The notes below the pieces were generated by a model. It had not been told where the DNA came from. It made no database searches and was given only the letters and a program-made list of their open reading frames with translations. A program made the translations under genes and the position numbers. Source: Dacryopinax spathularia (taxonomy: Eukaryota > Basidiomycota > Dacrymycetes > Dacrymycetales > Dacrymycetaceae). From it: a stretch of DNA of 64,000 nt. The stretch lies in contig JBBPFI010000008.1 in the NCBI GenBank assembly GCA_037974965.1, forward strand, positions 248,001 to 312,000, given 5' to 3'. Every line of letters starts with the position of its first letter. Position 1 is the first letter of the stretch. Below, in pieces: positions 21,681-32,065 of this stretch.

Positions 21681-24600
21681 ATGGTGCGCTCAGAGTCAGG
21701 GTTGCAGCTAGTCGCGACTTGCGCGCACGCAACCTCCATCTCGGGGTGCAATATCAAGAAACCCCGCTCGCCCTCCCGACCACGCACAACGAGCCCGAAG
21801 CGCGAGTTCCCCCTGCCGGAACCATGCGAAGCCGGTCCATCTCACTCCTCACCGCCCTCCTACGAGCTGTACGAACGAACGCTGGTGCAGTATGACCAGC
21901 TAGGAGGGGGTTCGGAGCTGGATGCGATTATCCCTGAGCTGAGGAGGGCTGTACAACTACAGGAGGGGTCGTTCACTTCTATCGGGCGGGCACATACATG
22001 GCAAGCGCTCCTTGCACTCGCGCTCGTCTTCCGATTCGACGTTCATGAAAACCCCGATGATCTGGAGGAGGCGAAGGGTCTGGCAGAGGCGACGGTACGG
22101 GGGACGGAGAGGCGAACGGGAGCACACACGCAAGCGCTCTTTGCGCTGGGAAGAGTATGGGAGGCGGCCTACCGGCACTGGGGGAGCACAGACGTTCTCG
22201 ACAAAGCGTACAAATGCATCGCCGACGCTCGTGCGAACGCAGCGTCAGACTGTTCAGGCTCGAGCGGAAGATACATCGATGGCCTAGACATGTTCCTCGG
22301 CTGGCTGCTTACATGGCATATCCCCGTCATTCGAGCAGGTGGAGATTTGAGCGAGGCGATCGGGCTGGTCTCAGCTGGGTTGGACAGGCTGAGCGACTCG
22401 GACCCGTGGAAGGCGCTTGGCCTCGGAATCCTCAGTCGCGCATACCGGTGGCAGTGGCATCTTACGGGCTGTACGGACTGGACCTACCTCTACAAGAGCG
22501 ACGAGGTCGTACGACGAGCGCTTGTGCTGCATCCTACACATAGGCGGAGGCATTGCCTGCTGCATATGCTTGCAAGCACATGTCAAGATCGATTCGACGG
22601 CGGAGAGGGCATACAGTACCTGCACGAAGCACTCGAGCTCGCACAGGAGAGCGTGCGGGGCGTGCTGAAGAAAAGGCCTAAAGTCACGCGCTTCGAAGAC
22701 AGGAACGTCATCCAAGCCCTCGCCATGGCTTACTTCACCCTATCCCGCGCGGAAGGGCGGCTGCAAGACCTGGACAAGGCGATCGAGTATCAAACACTGA
22801 TCAGCGAGACGAGTGGACCGGACGAACCTCCCAGCTTCTTCCTCAACCTCTGTATCTTCCTCTCCTTCCGATTCCGGATTGCCGGCCGCTTAATCGATGT
22901 GGACAATGCCATCAAAGCCGGGCACAGAGCGCTCGAGCGTACACGGCCCGACTCGCTCCAGACTGAACTCACATTGAGTAACCTCGGCAACGCACATGCA
23001 TTACGCTTCGTACATGGCGCCGACCAGGCAGACTTCGACGCCGCGTACAAGTACCTCGACAGTGCTGCCACCCGTGTCCGGACGAACAAATGCACCATGG
23101 CGCTGCTGCCGTGCATCACACGCGCGCTCGCGAGCATCCACGATGTCCAGTTCGAGACACATGCAAGGCTGGAAGATATCGACCTCTCTGTCCGGTTCAT
23201 GCGCGAGTGCGTTTCCGTCGCGGGCGAGAACTACGAAAAGCCGTCCTTCTACTCCGAGCTGGCACGATACCTCTCAAAACGATATGAAGCAGGTCAGGAT
23301 GAAGCCGATCTGGACGAAGCGATCATCAACCATGAGATTGCGTTGGCCACTGTCGCCCCGGGTCTCACGGAACGGCATATGATCCTGTGGCGATACGGCA
23401 ATTCACTCCGACTGCGCTATGCACTGCATAACGACCCGCAAGACTTCGAAAAATGCGCACGGATCATGAAAGAAGCTGCGCTGCTTGCGCGCGCAGCCGC
23501 GCACCCAAAGACAGCGCAGTACCTTGGCGAGCTTGGAAGTCTGTTCCACACACGGTTCGAAGTGGAGCATAACCTGGAAGATCTGAATATCTCCCTCCGG
23601 TACTATGCGGTCTCGTATGCCGTTCCAGAGGGGTTCATCGACAACCGGTTCCATTCGGCCCTCGCGGCTGCCCGGCTTGCACAGGACCATAACCGCTCGA
23701 AAGACGCAGTCAAGGCGTTCTCAGCGGCGATCGGGATGCTTCCCCAGCTCGCCTGGCTGGGGCTAAACAGCTCGCGCAGGCACGCAAAGCTCATGTCCAG
23801 CGCTAGTCAGCTCGCATGTGACGCAGCCGCATCGGCCATCCAGGCTGGTCAGCCTGAGAGGGCAGTCGAGCTGCTCGAAGAAGGCCGGAGTGTGCTCTGG
23901 CGGTCTATGATGGAGCTGCGGACGGACTTTACGGGTTTGGAGGCACGGGCACCGCATCTCGCTCGCGAGCTCGTGTTGGTCGCCCAATCGCTCGAGTATG
24001 ACTGTATGAGCTCCGCAAAGCTTACCGAGCGTCAGCTGGAAGAACGCGGGCAGCATCGACGTCGTACAGCCGAGAGGTGGGAGTTCCTCATCGAAGAAGT
24101 GCGCAAGCTCCCCGGCTTCGAGGGCTTCCTCAAGCCCCTCCCGTTCTCCGAGCTACGGAAAGCTGCCTCCGAGGGACCGGTGGTGATCCTCAATGCCAGT
24201 CGGTACAGGAGCGACGCGCTGATCATCCCTCCTCGGGGGATGGTGCGCTGCGTTCCGCTGGAGGGGCTGGACTTTCATACAGTCAAGCAGCTCAACTACG
24301 TATTTGCGAAAGCGCTCCGGATCCCGAGGGATCGGAACGGGTGCAGGTTTATTGAGCAGTTGCTGAGGGCGGTGGCGGCGAGGTTGTGGTATGGCGGGTT
24401 GTGCAAGGTCGCGGATGTGCTTGCGAGTTACGCGCCGTCGCAGAAGGGCTGTGTTGGTGATGGGACGGGGACGGCGATGGGTGATGAGGGGCTCTTCAGA
24501 GTGTGGTGGATGCCTACTGGGTTGCTCAGCTTGCTGCCGATCCATTGTGCGGGGCCATATGACTCCAAACCTGAAAAGGCTGGGATCGCGGATCTGTTCA

Positions 24601-25271
24601 TCTCCAGTTTTACGACCACACTTTCCTCCCTACTCGCGGCCCGAAGCTCGCAACAAGCCAGTTCGTCGCGCGAGACACCTACACGGATGCTCGCCATCTC
24701 CCAACCTTACACGCCAGGGAACGTCCCCCTCCCCGCCGCAAGCGTCGAGATCGAAGTCCTTGCCCAATCGCCCTTCTCGCCCCGGATCACTTTCCTGCAC
24801 GACGGTCGCGCCAGCGTCCCGGCCGTAACGTCCGCACTAACGGAACACAACTGGGTCCACTGCTGCTGCCACGGCCACTGGGACGCCTCGCACCCGCTCT
24901 CATCGGCGTTCGACCTGCGCGACGGCAGACTAACACTCCAATCCCTCATCTCGCTCCGCTTAGCCCAAGCAGACTTCGCATTCCTCAGCGCATGCCACAC
25001 TGCGCGTCATTCCGACTCTTTGCCGGACGAATCGATGCACCTTTCCGCCGGTCTACAAATTGCAGGGTTTAGAGGCGTGCTAGCGACGAAATGGGCCATG
25101 GCGGACCGGGATGGGCCTAGGCTGGCATGGCATTTCTACAATGCGCTTGAAGGGATGGGAGGGCTAGAGGTGAGGAGAGCGGCGAGGGCGATGTGGAGAG
25201 CGGTAAGGGAACTGAGGAGGGAAGGGCTGCCGATGTTTAGGTGGGCGGCGTTTGTGCATATTGGGATATAG
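21681..25271 (+). CDS. TPR-CHAT protein, putative caspase-like protease, 1196 aa
   Basis: A single uninterrupted frame of 3.6 kb. Residues from about 60 to 780 are alpha-helical repeats of the TPR type (recurring A/L patterns such as YLSKRYEAGQDEADLDEAI and LDKAIEYQTL). The last 200 residues form a CHAT domain, a caspase/separase-like cysteine peptidase fold. The dyad is intact: His1064 in HCCCHGHWD and Cys1105 in FLSACHTA, followed by the usual HLSAGLQIAGFRGVLATKW. TPR-CHAT proteins are numerous in Agaricomycetes. In bacteria the same architecture acts in defence, as in the protease of type III-E CRISPR systems; proteolysis triggered through the TPR part is thus a reasonable guess, not shown. 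The gene is intronless among intron-rich neighbours. The N-terminal 40 residues are Ser/Pro/Arg-rich and probably disordered. ATG at 21681 is the first in frame. Confidence 0.88.
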   Translation: MVRSESGLQLVATCAHATSISGCNIKKPRSPSRPRTTSPKREFPLPEPCEAGPSHSSPPSYELYERTLVQYDQLGGGSELDAIIPELRRAVQLQEGSFTSIGRAHTWQALLALALVFRFDVHENPDDLEEAKGLAEATVRGTERRTGAHTQALFALGRVWEAAYRHWGSTDVLDKAYKCIADARANAASDCSGSSGRYIDGLDMFLGWLLTWHIPVIRAGGDLSEAIGLVSAGLDRLSDSDPWKALGLGILSRAYRWQWHLTGCTDWTYLYKSDEVVRRALVLHPTHRRRHCLLHMLASTCQDRFDGGEGIQYLHEALELAQESVRGVLKKRPKVTRFEDRNVIQALAMAYFTLSRAEGRLQDLDKAIEYQTLISETSGPDEPPSFFLNLCIFLSFRFRIAGRLIDVDNAIKAGHRALERTRPDSLQTELTLSNLGNAHALRFVHGADQADFDAAYKYLDSAATRVRTNKCTMALLPCITRALASIHDVQFETHARLEDIDLSVRFMRECVSVAGENYEKPSFYSELARYLSKRYEAGQDEADLDEAIINHEIALATVAPGLTERHMILWRYGNSLRLRYALHNDPQDFEKCARIMKEAALLARAAAHPKTAQYLGELGSLFHTRFEVEHNLEDLNISLRYYAVSYAVPEGFIDNRFHSALAAARLAQDHNRSKDAVKAFSAAIGMLPQLAWLGLNSSRRHAKLMSSASQLACDAAASAIQAGQPERAVELLEEGRSVLWRSMMELRTDFTGLEARAPHLARELVLVAQSLEYDCMSSAKLTERQLEERGQHRRRTAERWEFLIEEVRKLPGFEGFLKPLPFSELRKAASEGPVVILNASRYRSDALIIPPRGMVRCVPLEGLDFHTVKQLNYVFAKALRIPRDRNGCRFIEQLLRAVAARLWYGGLCKVADVLASYAPSQKGCVGDGTGTAMGDEGLFRVWWMPTGLLSLLPIHCAGPYDSKPEKAGIADLFISSFTTTLSSLLAARSSQQASSSRETPTRMLAISQPYTPGNVPLPAASVEIEVLAQSPFSPRITFLHDGRASVPAVTSALTEHNWVHCCCHGHWDASHPLSSAFDLRDGRLTLQSLISLRLAQADFAFLSACHTARHSDSLPDESMHLSAGLQIAGFRGVLATKWAMADRDGPRLAWHFYNALEGMGGLEVRRAARAMWRAVRELRREGLPMFRWAAFVHIGI

Positions 25272-26300
25272 GGCGGGAGGCCGCTTCTGGAGGATGTGGG
25301 TTTTGATGGCGTTGTGGAGGGGTGCGTTTGTTGGCCCTGGATGGTTAATTGGCTTGAACGTTTCGTATTGGTAGTTTCAGTCAGTGTAACAACGATGTAG
25401 CAGTATATTTATCTAGCGTAATACATGCATGCTTATGCACTTAGCTAGTTTGTATCCTCTGCGAACCCTCGCTTCCATTCCAATCAACCACAGCTGGTCC
25501 CTCTAGACAAGCTCTCCTCAAGCAGAACAACAACAAGCCCCGACAACCCCCACCTCATCGCCAAAAATCAATTCTCTAAATTCACTGAACCACGATCATC
25601 AATGACGCCGCTCCTGACGTCTTCCCCCCTCCAACTTCTGTGTGCTGCCGAGCTGCCGAGTGGCACTGCTCGCTCCCTACAACTCCCGCTCCCCTTCGCG
25701 CGCGAAATGAGGATCGTACGGTTACGGTAAGGACAACAGCGCCTGCACGACATCCTGCACGACTGCACGTCGCAAGCAAGTGCAAGTTTACGCCACTCTT
25801 CTGGTTAATCTTTTCGCTGTATCCTTACCGCTGTCTTCTGCTACGACAGCCAGCAGCTACTCCTGCCAGCTGTTAGTGAAGGAGCAAGGGATATCATCGC
25901 CAGGGGCAGCACGCGCCGACATATCCGCAAAGCACCGCCGCATCGACCCACTCCGAACGGCGTTCACGAGCACGAGCGCAAGCACGAGCACTCGAGCGAT
26001 CACCTCGGACCTCCTCTTCGCGGGTACACGTTACGCCTGTTTTCAACTCTGAGTCTTGCAAAGTCTTCGCTGTCGCTGCTCAAGAGCTGAGCTGGGGTCG
26101 CGTCATACGTGTCCTGATCTGGTCCTGCTGCATACAGTACCTTTGGGCAGGAGTTGACTACACGACTACTGCGCTAGCACTGCCCTCCCCAATCACCCAC
26201 TCACACGAGCAGAACGCGCCTACTCGCCATCGCACGTTCGCCGCCCTCATCAACTTCCTCCTCATCCTCATCGCCCCTCCCATACTAGGCTCACCGCACG
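25272..26300. other. Spacer between the CHAT gene and SKT5
   Basis: About 1 kb with no gene. The right half is rich in C and CA/GC steps and probably holds the promoter and leader of the SKT5-like gene. Confidence 0.35.
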
Positions 26301-28182
26301 ATGTCGCACTACGCCGAAGAACAGCGTCTCCCCGCCCGCCGGACATCCCACTCCCAGTCCCAGTCGGGGCACGGGCATCCCCTTCCACCCGTACCCGACC
26401 CCTCATCCTCATCCTCATACGACGCGCACTACCCTCCCCAACCCGGCCCACAACCAGGTGGCTACTACCCGACGTCGCCACCTCAGCACGCCGCGCAGGG
26501 CTCGCCGACACCTTCACAGTCGAGCATCCATTATCCTCAACAACCAGGAGAGGGCTTCTACGCCCCTGCGCCTCAACAGGGCTACTACGCCCAGTCCATG
26601 CCTCAACAACAACAGCCCATGTCCCGTTCTCCCAGCTCCGTTAACGGCCATCTACCCAACTCCGGCGCCTCGACCTACAGCTACAACATGCACTCCCAAC
26701 GACCCGGAGACCCCTCCCCCCCAGCCCCAGCACCACTCCTCGACCACTCCCACCTCCGACCCGGGAAGAGCGCCCTCCTCCTCTCGCACGACAGGACCCT
26801 CGAGCTCTACCGCGCCAACGCGAAGAAGACTGGCGACCCGGAACTGCAGTTCGAGTTTGCAGTGTTTATGATCGACGCTGCTAAGTCCCTCCCTGCTAGC
26901 TCGCTCACGGGGGGGGACGCGACCAACCCCGTCGCGCAAGAGAAAGCGGAGGCGCGGCAAGCTGAGCTCCTCCGGGAGGCCTTGGGGCTTCTGAAGCGGC
27001 TGGCGGATAGAGGACATTCGCCAAGTCAGTATTTCCTCGCGGACTGCTATGCGAATGGGTTGGGGACGGCAAAGGGAAAACAAGATTTCGACCGTGCTTA
27101 CCCGCTGTTCGTGTTGGCTGCGAAGCATGGACATCCCGATGCGTCCTACCGCGCCGGCACGTGCTGCGAGAACGGCTGGGGCTGCCGTCGCGAAAGCGCC
27201 AAAGCAGTCCAATTCTACCGGAAAGCCGCTGCTGCCCTGCACCCAGGGGCGATGTACCGCCTAGGTCTAGCAGAGCTGAACGGCGAGCTCGGGCTCTCAA
27301 AGCGTCCCAAAGAAGGCGTAAAATGGCTTAAGAGGAGCGCAGAGCACGCGACGCACGAGTTCCCCCATGCGCTGCACGAGCTTGCCCTGCTGCACGAGAG
27401 GGGGGTGGAGAATGTCGTTTTTGTGGACTATGAGTATGCGGCTGAGCTGCTGGCGCAGGCGGCGGAGCTGGGTTATGCGCCGAGTGCGTATCGGTTGGGG
27501 GAGTGCTATGAGTATGGCAAGATGGGATGTCCGCAGGATCCGGCGTTGAGTATCCATTATTATGTGCGTCTCTCCTCTCCCCTCTCTTCTTGCTCTCTCG
27601 CCTCCTCCCACTATCCTCATCCTCTCGCCTGGCTTCTTTCCCTCCCTTCCGCTCGGCTAACACCGCATATATGTAGAACATCGCCGCCCAGCAAAATCAC
27701 CGCGACGCCTGCTTCGCCCTCACCGCCTGGTACCTCGTCGGCTCACCCGGCGTGCTTCCGCAGAGCGATACCGAGGCCTACCTTTGGGCCAGGAGGGCGG
27801 CAGAGCAGGGGCTGGCGAAGGCGCAGTATGCTGTGGGGTACTTTTTGGAGGTGGGGATTGGGGTGGGGCAGGATTTGCACGAGTGAGTACCTTTTCTTAC
27901 CATATACCACATCTCCAGTAAGCAGGCGGCGAGCCCTTCAGCGTTTATGCTCTCTGGATATGTCGGCTTGCTCGCAGCCCGAGCTTCTTGCTGTCTGGAG
28001 CTGATCATCCTCTTAGGGCCATCCAATGGTATAAGAAAGCTGCGGAGCAGCACGACAAGCGTGCGATCCAACGGCTGAGGAGTAATATGGCCGCTGCAGG
28101 GCCGATCTCACCACACGACGCGATCCTAAGTCGGCAAGAAGCGCAAGAGGCCGGAAAAGAGGGAGGATGCGTGATTATGTGA
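26301..28182 (+). CDS. SKT5: SKT5/CHS4-like activator of chitin synthase, 544 aa, prenylated end
   Basis: Exons are 26301-27563, 27677-27882 and 28017-28182; introns of 113 and 134 nt are longer than usual here. The first 150 residues are Pro/Gln/Ser/Tyr-rich and disordered. From about 165 to 515 there are Sel1-like repeats (for example SQYFLADCYANGLGTAKGK, APSAYRLGECYEYG, AIQWYKKAAEQHDKRAI). The protein ends CVIM, a CaaX box for farnesylation, as in yeast Skt5/Chs4, which recruits and activates chitin synthase III at the bud neck through Chs3. Repeat architecture plus the CaaX end make this call quite firm; fungi often have several related Sel1 proteins, so strict orthology to CHS4 is inferred. 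The start ATG at 26301 heads the open frame. Confidence 0.85.
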
Positions 28183-28816
28183 GGACGCCTCTACATACCA
28201 GCGCACGACGCCTGGGAGCGACGGGGCGAGAAGGCGCAGGAGAGGATATAGACGCAAAGTGGGCTTCCACGCTGGACGTGCTGTATGCCTGCTAGGCTCA
28301 AAGGACACGAACGATTTCCCCTTTCCCCCTTCCTCCTCACTACCGTATACTACTACTACACAGGACACTCGACTACGCACGAACGCTTTCCCCTCTACTT
28401 TCCTTCTCCGTCTCCTTCTCTCTACGTCTCTTCTCCTTTGCTGTTTATCCTGCGATACCTCTTACCTCTTACGCTATTGATCCTTGAGCGCGCTATATGC
28501 ATGTGTTTATGTTGCTTGCGTTTATGTAATACATGCGCGTTTGGGCGGTCTCATATTATCATTATTCGCTCACTTCGGCTGTCAGCTTTGAGAGTCATGG
28601 TCACAGTAAGGAACGCACTATCATCATAACGAGGGGGATCGCAGTGTGTTTCGAAATGCAGCTCATCTTGCAATAAGATAGTTGAACATATGAATATGTT
28701 TGTATCGACAGCCGTTTGCTTAGTCTAGAGTGCTTGCTTATTGGTAGTACAATGCCATATTACCCAAATAATCCTCCACCACGAATAAGAAAACGCAGCA
28801 ACCCATCGAGCGCCAT
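28183..28816. other. Convergent 3' flanks of SKT5 and the MET1-type gene
   Basis: Contains T-rich and pyrimidine-rich stretches near 28340-28500 and no supported gene. It should hold both transcripts' 3' ends, since the two genes converge here. Confidence 0.4.
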
Positions 28817-29986
28817 CTACGACCCCCGCCCCGGCGCACGAGCAACAGCGTCCGCGACCCACTCCCACCGCTCACTCAGCCCCTCCTCGACCCTCCATCT
28901 CCGACCGCTCAACCACCTCTCCACCCTCTTCCTATCCTCCCCCTCCCTCTCTTCTTCCCCCAGCCCAACGTCCAATACCCCCAACTCGCCCTCCTCACCA
29001 CTCATACTCGCACACGCCCACCCAACACAGATCATCCCCGGCGCCCGTGACTCCCCCGCCGCCCTAACAGCCTCCACCACGCCCTCAAGCGTAGAGAGCA
29101 CGACCCTCTGATCCGGGGAAGACGCGCGCTCAATAATAGCGACCGGCAAGATTCCCGGATATCCCAGCTCAGCGCTCAACATCCGTTCGACAAGCTGAGG
29201 CAGCCGGCCGACGCCCATGAGGAGCACGGTCGTCCGGCCTCGTTCGTATGCGGGCAAGCTGACGTCCCGCCCTCCTCGGCCCACCCCAGTGCATACGACC
29301 AGGCTCTCCGCCACCCCCCGCTGAGTGACCGGGATGTCCGCCAATAACGGCCCAGCAAGCGCGGATGATATACCCGGAATGATGAGCGGCGGGAATCCGC
29401 CTTTCCTAAACGCCAGCAGCTCCTCGCCTCCCCTTCCATAAAGGAACGGATCGCCTTGCTTCAAGCGCACGACCGTCTCCCCTCTCCCAGCAGCCTCGAG
29501 GGCGAGCTGGACAAGCTCGTTCTGCGCTGGCTCGGCGTTCCCCGGGTATTTGTTCGCGATCTTGACGGGTGTGGAGGGGGGGATGAGGGCGAGTACGGCG
29601 GGGGGGACGAGTTTGTCGGAGAGGACGAGGGTGGCGAGCGACGTTAGGGCGTGGTAAGCTGCTAGGGTGAGGAGGGAGGGATGACCGGGACCGGAACCGA
29701 CGAGGAGGATACGGCCTTGCTTTGCTGGTGGTTGGGCGTTCGCGGTTGAGGAGGAGGAGGAGGAGGTTGGGAGGATAGATGATGATGATGATGGTGCGCT
29801 GGGGTTGGAGGTGGATGCGCCGGGGGGATGCACCGGTTGGCGGTCGATTTCCGGGGCGGGTGGGGCGGGCGCTTGGGACGTTGATGGCGATGCTGAGGGG
29901 GCTGAGGTCGCCGCGCTGGTCGATGTCGACGCTCCAGTGCACTGGTCGCCGAGCACGGGAGGAGGGTGACTCGGGAGATCCGACAT
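28817..29986 (-). CDS. MET1: Uroporphyrinogen-III C-methyltransferase (siroheme synthesis), 389 aa
   Basis: An intronless gene. SUMT enzymes transfer two methyl groups from S-adenosylmethionine to uroporphyrinogen III to give precorrin-2, on the way to siroheme, the cofactor of sulfite (and nitrite) reductase. The tetrapyrrole-methylase domain starts after about 100 disordered, Ser/Pro-rich residues: ILLVGSGPGHPSLLTLAA (SAM-binding loop), then VVRLKQGDPFLYGRGGEE, IIPGISSALAGPLLADIPVTQRG and a C-terminal LPVAIIERASSPDQ. These are hallmark SUMT motifs. The precorrin-2 dehydrogenase part found in bacterial CysG is absent here, so that step would come from a MET8-type protein. The C-terminal 70 residues are charged and unlike the family. 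The start ATG at 29984-29986 begins the N-terminal tail; an upstream exon cannot be excluded. Confidence 0.88.
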   Translation of the reverse strand: MSDLPSHPPPVLGDQCTGASTSTSAATSAPSASPSTSQAPAPPAPEIDRQPVHPPGASTSNPSAPSSSSSILPTSSSSSSTANAQPPAKQGRILLVGSGPGHPSLLTLAAYHALTSLATLVLSDKLVPPAVLALIPPSTPVKIANKYPGNAEPAQNELVQLALEAAGRGETVVRLKQGDPFLYGRGGEELLAFRKGGFPPLIIPGISSALAGPLLADIPVTQRGVAESLVVCTGVGRGGRDVSLPAYERGRTTVLLMGVGRLPQLVERMLSAELGYPGILPVAIIERASSPDQRVVLSTLEGVVEAVRAAGESRAPGMICVGWACASMSGEEGELGVLDVGLGEEEREGEDRKRVERWLSGRRWRVEEGLSERWEWVADAVARAPGRGS

Positions 29987-30610
29987 GAGTAGTCCCGGAG
30001 TTGGAGTGTAGAAAAGCAGAGTCCCTGAGCGGGTTGAAGTTCGATATCGTTACAACAAGAACCAAGATCGTCCGATGTACAAATCCCCGTAAGTATGCAA
30101 CGGGACAGCGGCGATCCCAATTGCACTCGTTCGTCGTACAGTACTTCGAAGTAAGGTTGCGATTTCAGAAGTTTTATGCCCAGGATTCGTTATCAGGGTT
30201 CACCCCTCACCCAAAATCGGCGTAATAGGCGGCGCGTGATTGATAAACCCCTCAAGCAAGTTTCGGATTCGTTTCTCGCCAACCGCTTCTAGGCTGATCC
30301 CTGACTGCTTTTCTCTCGCAAAAAGTACCGTGCCTCGTGTGATCCGCATGTCGCACCACAGCGCGCGATTGACGGGGAAAGTGGTTGTTAGACTCGCGAG
30401 GGGCAAGGGTCGATGACGCAGTTCACCTTTCCTGGTGCGCTTCGGGTGCCTTCTTGGGCAGTTCGGTTTCACTGCGTTTTGAGACGACCTAGAGTCGAGC
30501 GGTCCAGGAGTCCCTAGGAGAACTAGAGGTGAATTCCAGGGCACCTAGTCGCGCGTCACTTGAGGTCATAATGGACCACTTACTCGGACCTAGACTGCTC
30601 ATCACTAAGT

Positions 30611-30867
30611 CACCTAGGAGGAGCTAGACATAACTTCACTAAATGTGCTGAGCGCCTCTACTCAATGTTTGTAATAAAACAATTTGGTCCCAGCCTGGCT
30701 TGAACTCGCAAGCTACACCATCATTATTTAAGCTGTTTTTAAGTACGCTGGCAACTTACCTCTCAGTTATCTAAACTCCAATAATTGTGAAATACTTATG
30801 TCCAATGCTAACCACATACAAAGGCACATTTTGGACCCTTAACGGTCAGTCTAGCTCCTCATAGGTG
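30611..30867. mobile_element. Possible small non-autonomous element bounded by a 19-bp inverted repeat
   Basis: CACCTAGGAGGAGCTAGAC at 30611-30629 matches the reverse complement of 30849-30867 at 18 of 19 positions. The 219 bases between include the tRNA-like segment at 30687-30783. Related CCTAGGAG..CTAGA strings lie just outside (30513-30530, 30544-30548, 30589-30593, 30950-30954). I could not find a clear target-site duplication. It has no coding capacity. Confidence 0.35.
30687..30783 (-). repeat. Degenerate tRNA-like segment (SINE-like or tRNA relic)
   Basis: Read on the minus strand, TTAGATAACTGAGAGGTAAG resembles a tRNA A box/D arm and GCGAGTTCAAGCC resembles a B box with one mismatch, about 65 bases apart. 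The acceptor and T stems do not pair well, so it is not a working tRNA. A tRNA-derived short interspersed element or a decayed tRNA are the two readings. Confidence 0.35.
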
Positions 30868-32065
30868 TTCTACAGGCACCTAAATCGGGTTTTTTTTTAC
30901 ACCAACTTGATGCATCGCGGGCTAGTTTCATTTATGGATACTATTTGGACCTAGGCTACTCTTCGGTTAGGCAAGCTAGGCAACAACGCCTGCAGGGCAG
31001 ACCAGCTACCCTATTCACCCCTAGATTCAGTCCGGTCCTGAAATCCAGCTCCTCCGAAAACGCAGTGTTTGATGGGATGATGGGAAGATCAAGTGAGTGC
31101 CTCGAGGCGGGTGCGTGGGCTGACGTCGACCTCTCGTACTTCCCTTCGTAGGCAAGGAGATTTACCTGCCCCTGCGCCCAACACCGGCCGATCCCCCACC
31201 GTGCAGTACTCGTACAGCATGCGGTGCGTGGCCGCTTCCCACTTCGGAGCAGGTACAACAGGACAATTCGTGTAAATCCGCTGATCCTCGTTCTTGCCAC
31301 GCTCCAACCGCTCGGCAATCATCGCTGTCCCGTTGTTCCGCAGACGGTTGCCAGTCCCGGCCCAGGCCCTGCGAGAGCGAGCGGATCTCATATCACCCTC
31401 GCAATCCCATCATGAGCGTCCAAATCGGGTAAACAGCCTCGTTATCTTCTCCCTTCTTCCTCTTCCAACTCCACTCCCGTCTTGCCCTGTCCCCTTGCTC
31501 CCCAGCGCTCCGACCTCGCCGCCGAGGAACCGCATTCCCCGCCTTCCTTTCCTGCCTTCCGTTCGCGGCGCCGCGCTGCGCATGGCCTGTTACTATTACT
31601 GAATGGACGCATGAGTCGATGCGGTGCTCCCGAGCGTAATAGGTTCGTATTGGAGTAGTGGGGTCATTATAAAGCCTCCTGTACCTAGTCTTATGAGCTT
31701 GCCTTGCCGAGACAAACAGACAACGTCCCCCTCAAGTACTAGCACTCAACAGCTCGCCAAGCGTATCATCCCTATCCTCTCACCTCTCCTATCCCCCGCT
31801 TCGCACTCGGCTCGGCTGGTTGTTGTACCACCCCCTGAGCTATTGTTCTCCTTCTGCCCCTGTTCAATTCCCCCTTTCGGCCCCTCTGCCCTCCCCGCAA
31901 CACGAGGCCCATATACCCTCCACCCCCCTTCAACCTCGACAGTTGTGGCCTCACACGCCCAGCACCAAGCAGGCCAATAACGCCCACCGCTCACCACATC
32001 GCCCAGGCCACTGACGACTGGCAGTGCACAAATTACGCTCGCTCGCCACAAGCAGAACTGTCGAC

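Larger units (their letters stand above)
29987..32065. other. 2-kb spacer with degenerate repeats
   Basis: From 30480 to 30960 the sequence is AT-richer than its surroundings and holds six CCTAG-containing motifs, an inverted repeat pair and a tRNA-like piece (listed separately). From 30960 to 31620 there are short frames (for example 31089-31391, minus) without recognisable domains. From 31700 onward is the pyrimidine-rich leader of the zinc-ribbon gene. Confidence 0.4.

Noticed and set aside
30956-31391. Two overlapping minus-strand frames of 100-120 codons
   Set aside because: Cys/Arg-rich and low in conserved features; no intron or domain supports them.
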